A DNA stretch of 64,000 nt from Icerya purchasi. Taxonomy: Eukaryota; Arthropoda; Insecta; Hemiptera; Monophlebidae. The notes below the pieces were generated by a model that ran no database searches, was not told the origin of the DNA, and saw nothing but the letters and a program-made list of their open reading frames with translations. The position numbers were made by a program, and so were the translations under genes. Of this stretch, positions 59,326-64,000 are shown piece after piece (the first letter of the stretch is position 1; each line of letters begins with the position of its first letter). The stretch is from contig CM077115.1 in assembly GCA_039619475.1 (NCBI GenBank), forward strand, positions 148,370,274-148,434,273. Direction: 5' to 3'.

Positions 59326-60719
59326 AATTTTTTTATGTCCCAACACGAAATAAATAAAATTTTACGAAAAAAAATAAATTATTAACGTTCGCTTAAGATA
59401 TATATGGTAACTGCGCAATACTGAAAGTTTTCAAAGAGGATTGTTATTGATTTGTTGTTATTTAATTTATTTAGTGTCGGGGAGGGGGATTTTCTTAATT
59501 TCGCGGTTAAAGCAAAAGGTTCGCGTAATGATCTCGACATTTATTTCATTACGTGTTGTTGTACATTAGTGGATAGAAATAAAATGCCGGTGTGAGTTTT
59601 TTTTTTGCATTTAAATAATTTTCCTAAACCGAGAAAAAGTTATAATTATGAATTTTTACTTTATGTTTATTTTTTCGCAAGTTTAAAAATAAAAGGAACC
59701 TCTTTTTACTTTTTTTATTTTTTTAAACGAACGATTTTAGCACAGTTGCTCGGGAATAGCCAATTAGTATAAAAAAGTTGAATAGGAAGACGTGTTTTTT
59801 AAAAAAAAAAGGGGGAAGTGGGTGATGGAAGAAGAATCAAGCGAAAGTGATGAGTGACGAGAGATAAAATCGGGATATAATGGGCGCTGGAGCAGTTATC
59901 AGTGAAGAAGTTACAGAAGGTCCGTGATTTTAATGTCTTCCCGGTTTTGGAGAAGTATTTCATCAAGTTACAATTACGGCTGAAGAGAGATGATGGGGAA
60001 AGTAATGCAACAAATAGTAGCTCAGCCAAATATAGTCGCGTGTAGGCAATTATATGAACTTTTAAAAAGGGACATAAGTTATGCCAAAAGGTGAAAAACT
60101 AGGCTAAAAAAACAAAAAAAAAAAAATGATGGGGAAAGCCGTCTCTAGCAGCGTGGCTCAGTATCTCGTTTGAATCAAATTAAAATGGATAAACATTATG
60201 GAACAAAAAAAACGAAGCAAAAAAAAAAAATATATAGAGGAAATTTAAGAAAATTAAAATAAAAATGTTGCAGGTGTTTTACAGTAGTGGCTGCAGAAAC
60301 TGGTTGCGTGTCTCCTTCCTCGCTTTCAATTTATTTCGTGTATTCAAAAAAAAAAAAAAAAAAAAAAAAAAAGGTTTACAAAATTTCGATCAGGATCACT
60401 CTTCTGAACATTGGCGTTCAAATTAATTCCCATAAACTGCCGCAGTTTTTTTACTTTCTTTTTCTGGAATTATTTTAAAAATCCCTCCTTTTTTGTATGC
60501 GATCTAATTTCTTTGAATAGTATATGAAATATCGTCTCACAAGGAACTATTGCTTTTCTTGCCTTTTTTTCTTCACGTTTGATATTGTCGATATCTTCGA
60601 GTCGAATTAAAATTTTCAAAAAAAAAAAAAAAAAAAAAAGGTAAGAAATCGACTTCGAGGTAGTTCTTTGGCTAATTATAGAACGTGTTTCCTTCGGAAT
60701 TTTCGTCATGTCTTCTGAA
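59326..60719. other. A+T-rich region with homopolymer runs, no supported gene
   Basis: Repeated A runs (60347-60373, 60619-60639) and A+T-rich sequence. No recognisable features. Confidence 0.45.
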
Positions 60720-61560
60720 ACGTGTTTACTGGGCTAATAATAATCGGCTGCATGCAAATTAGTCGAATCGGAAAAATTATTAATTCGAAAAGGGCCGGAA
60801 TATATCGGCGGTTAATTATCGGTCGGTATATGTCAGCGGCGTCGAAAACAAGTAGCGCGAGTCGGCTGGTACAGTACCGGCTTCTGGAGAATGACGGTGT
60901 TTCGGTCCAGTGTGCTCTCTTTCGAAAACTTCCGGGCGAGTATTCGCATCCGGGATGTGGACGAATTTACGCTAGGGTGACTTGCACCCTTTCTCTCTTA
61001 TTGTTTTAGTTCGTTTCCGCGCCTAGTGGACGCGAGCGAACTACTGGCCCGGTCTGTGTCCGTGTTATATGGAAAAAAGAAATTATCCTCATTATCGTCG
61101 AGGCGGAAGCGCGTCGGAACCGAGGGAAAATTATTGTTGCCGCGACCGCTGTACGAATGCGTACACGGATTCGACGCGGAAATATCCGATGGTTTTTAAC
61201 GCGGTACCAGCCGATGATAACAAGACGGTATCGTGGCTAAGGTACTTGGAGTTCAGGATAATTTTACCGAGGCGACGATCTTTTTATTTTTTCAAAATTC
61301 TTTGGGCAGCGGAAAAATCTAGTCCCTCCGCGCTAGGCTACCGTCAACATTGCGCGCTGCGAGATGAACGGACAAAAATGATACGAAGCGTCGGCACCCT
61401 CGACACTATTTCGGTAAACACTCCGTCTTGACCTTACCCACGATAAAATTGTTGGGCGCGCTGAGCGTCTCGTAACCTACGCAACAAGTTCCCTCGACCG
61501 CGCTATCGGCCGTCGGTCGACAATTTAATAAATACCCCCTCTCTCGGTCCCAGAAGAAGA
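60720..61560. promoter_or_regulatory. GC-richer, CpG-containing island upstream of pros (candidate noncoding exon/promoter)
   Basis: About 840 bp with CpG-rich sequence (for example GTCGAAAACAAGTAGCGCGA and TTCCGCGCCTAGTGGACGCG) standing out from the A+T-rich flanks. It includes two moderate open frames (60722-61009 and 61069-61431) with no recognisable domain. Lying about 10 kb upstream of the pros start codon, it could be a distal promoter with a 5' noncoding exon, or the end of an unrelated gene. Confidence 0.35.
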
Positions 61561-62462
61561 TTTTATTCGGGTTCTCCTTTTTTTACCGTTTTATAATATT
61601 TTCTTCAATTGAAAAAAGAGAAAATTGAAAAAATTTACAAAAAGCCGTTTTGAATTATTTTCCGGGTCGCGCGCGAAAAACTCACGATTTTTCTTGTAAC
61701 CGCTAGCCGCTGTCGACCGCTTCTTCCTCTACCCGTTTAAATGTTTACCTACTATTTCTTTTTAACTCTTTTTTTTCCTTTTTTTTTTTTTTTTTTTTAA
61801 CTTACAGTGGGATTGTTACTTGGATATTTTTAGAATCGGAATCTGTTAAATATGAATAGTGTAGATGTCGGTGGTATCGGCACGATTTATTAAAAATTAA
61901 GAAACGCGTGTAGTATTTCCGAAAGTAGTGAAATAAAAAAAGGTAACAAACATCACTGAATAACTGCGAAACATGACGATCGAACCTGCAGCTGCTTTTG
62001 TATATTCGCGAAAATTCGTCATTTTTACGATTGAAATTTTTAAGTACCTGCAAAGAGATTTCCACGCCCATTCATAATCGCTTTCAATGATTTGCCACTA
62101 GAATTCATTTTTATTTTATCTAGAAATTATATCTACTCTCGTAAACGTTTGATTCAGAATTTTCCTTTATTATACCGAGTTTATTTTATTCCTCTTTTCT
62201 TCGTACTTTACTGATAACAGTGCTCATAGTTTCATCCGCAACATTATCACCTTTTAAATTTTGCACTAAAGCCTTCCTTAAGAATTACTACGAGAAACAG
62301 AACAAGATGATTGGCTTGATACTTCTCTTTAGATTACCGCGTAAAGACGTTTAAGGCGAAAAACAACTTAATTATTTTATTAAAAATTTAAAAAAACACG
62401 TATTACAGAAAAATTACAATTTAAACATATATATAGAATAAAGCCGACATGTTTCGGAACTT

Positions 62463-62465
<3 letters not shown>
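61561..62465. other. A+T-rich sequence, nothing recognised
   Basis: T tract at 61777-61799. Otherwise unremarkable A+T-rich DNA. Confidence 0.45.
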
Positions 62466-62511
<46 letters not shown>

Positions 62512-62538
62512 GATATATGCGTGTGTGTGTGTGTGTGT
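62466..62538. repeat. (TA)n-(TG)n compound microsatellite
   Basis: TA repeats (62466-62508) are followed by GTGTGTG repeats (62520-62538), directly abutting the hairpin MITE. Confidence 0.95.
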
Positions 62539-62543
62539 ATGTC

Positions 62544-62786
62544 CAGGGTGCGGCAGCATAACTTTCTTTTCTGAAATGCGTCACTTTTTTTCTACTAAAT
62601 TTTTTTAAAGAGAAATAATAACAGAAAATCGAAATAAAACTGCGAGAAGGGAAGAAGCATACATATTTGTTCCAATGGGGGGGATCTAGAGTATGCATTT
62701 CGATTTTCTGTTATTATTTCTCTTTAACAAAATTTAGTAGAAAAAAAGTGGCGCATTTTAAAAAAGGAAGAGTTTACCGCATTCTG
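62544..62786. mobile_element. Hairpin MITE, 243 bp, about 91-bp arms and 61-bp loop
   Basis: The left arm (62544-62635, starting CAGGGTGCGG) and the reverse complement of the right arm (62786-62697, starting CAGAATGCGG) share long identical blocks such as CACTTTTTTTCTACTAAATT and AGAGAAATAATAACAGAAAA. There is no coding capacity. The AGGGTGCGGC start resembles the mariner-like element at 1470, so it may be a mariner-type MITE. No clear target duplication was found. Confidence 0.8.
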
Positions 62787-64000
62787 TTTATATGAAATAC
62801 TTTTTATTTCCACTTTGTGGAATTTAGCGACAACGGAATTATTTGAATTTGAGTTTAATAATGACGATGTCGGGAAAAGAACAAATCCCTATCAATTAAA
62901 TACAGTCGTTTCTTTTACACTTACTCGAAGATTGCCAGCCCAGGGTCAGTCACTTAGATGAATTATATATGTATAACACGTATTGTTATCTAAAGATCTT
63001 ATAGACTCGTTTAACAAACGGTCTAGAATAAGGTGGTAAGTACGAATGAAAGAAAGAAAGAATACATATAATATACGGGTATATTTTAATGACCACGCTT
63101 ATGCAGCTTGAGGGTAATAAGAGAATCCTGTAACAAAATATGTAGTAACATGTGTTTGCGTCACGCTTATAAAATTCCATTTTGCGAAAAATGGTATAAT
63201 CAATTGAAACCGATTCTTCTGTAAGAATTATAGGAAAATATCACACCTGGAGGAGGTCCAAATTAGGTCCAATTGGGGACTAGTAATAGCGGCCAAGTAT
63301 AGAGAGAGAGAGAGACCTTTGCTTCGATTAATTCGTGTGCGCTGACATGATAACGTGTGATTTAGTTACTTTATTCTGTGCAACCTAAACAGTGAAGTAT
63401 TTAGACGCGAGTACCTAAACGAAAAAAAAAGATATCACTGACGCCAGAGCACTTCGAGTGATATACATAAAACCGCTCCTCGTAGAAAACGCACACCATC
63501 GATTTTATCATTTTTGTAAAAACGACTGTTAATATAATCTCTTTGATTTACTTCGTGTTATTTTTTGCGCGGATTCGTACTAAATTAAGGAGCATATTAT
63601 GCTTCTAGAGAATTTTAGCTGTATTTATTTGAAATTTTCGTAAAATTCTTGGTTTTTTCAAAAAAAAAAAAAAAAGCTTTTACGTCATTCGGTTAATAAA
63701 AAAAATCGTCCTCGATACTTTAATCAGCAAAATTCGTAACAAAATAGCGTCCAGAAAGAAGGACTTGACGTAAAGAGTATCTCACTCGTACGAATAATAT
63801 CAACACCAGCTTTTCAGCCATAACGTCTATTTTGTGTCGAATATTTGCGCCCCTATTCCAAAATTATATAATCTCTTATAATTCAATTCTTTTTCAGCGT
63901 TCTTACCGGCTGTTTATTATTCAGTAAACTCCGTCTATACCGATCCATTTCTCCGAACTTAAAATTTAAATAAACCTATTTTCCTTTTTTAAATTAATTA
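62787..64000. other. A+T-rich end of window, no supported gene
   Basis: A short GA repeat (63300-63316) and A runs only. No gene is recognised. Confidence 0.45.

Overview
This is an A+T-rich window of an insect nuclear genome. It has spliceosomal introns, a single recognisable host gene, abundant (TA)n, (CA)n and (ATT)n microsatellites, and a dense load of decayed eukaryotic transposons. No prokaryotic operon, CRISPR array, rRNA or genuine tRNA gene is visible. The host gene is prospero (pros), which encodes the homeo-Prospero transcription factor of neural stem cells. The order cannot be fixed from this sequence. The large introns and the mix of SWIM-type Mutator, Helitron, hAT, mariner, Tigger, Ty3/gypsy and non-LTR debris suggest a non-dipteran insect, possibly a hemipteran (low confidence).

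Layout. Positions 1-20,230 are a transposon graveyard. They hold a Mutator-like SWIM fragment (1-896), a mariner-superfamily element with clear terminal repeats and a TA duplication (1470-2438), a Helitron helicase remnant (about 3395-5325, minus), a ZMYM1-like hAT remnant (7530-8643, minus), and a Ty3/gypsy provirus with both LTRs (8913-12738, minus) interrupted by a 299-bp hAT MITE with a perfect 8-bp target duplication. A 421-bp MITE (12818-13238), a second and larger copy of the hAT MITE (13958-15165), a Tigger/pogo element (15240-17079) and a 2.5-kb palindrome (17665-20225) follow. From 20,226 to 25,973 there is only A+T-rich sequence and microsatellites, which must include the pros 3' UTR.

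Positions 25,974-50,719 are pros on the minus strand. There are four coding exons: 50719-47147, 33773-33619, 27502-27361 and 26153-25974. They encode about 1349 residues, with the homeo-Prospero domain split over exons 2-4. Intron 1 (13.4 kb) is the notable feature. It begins with a perfect U12-type donor (ATATCCTTTT), has a canonical U12 branch site (CTCCTTAAC) and ends in AC. A GT donor and an AG acceptor lie just inside it and keep the reading frame. This is the architecture of the Drosophila prospero twintron, and it predicts a short (U12) and a slightly longer (U2) protein. The introns also hold a mariner copy, SINEs and 3' ends of LINE elements.

Positions 50,720-64,000 lie upstream of pros. 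They contain the probable 5' UTR and promoter region, a LINE 3' end, the C-terminal tail of a LINE reverse transcriptase (55741-56088), a second, very decayed Tigger copy (58747-59325), a GC-richer island (60720-61560) that may be an upstream noncoding exon or promoter, and a small hairpin MITE (62544-62786).

I found no intact novel multigene system. The strongest biology is the conserved dual-spliceosome intron of pros. The most structured unexplained items are the 2.5-kb palindrome, an orphan ORF at 43335-43667, and two GC-richer islands inside and upstream of pros.
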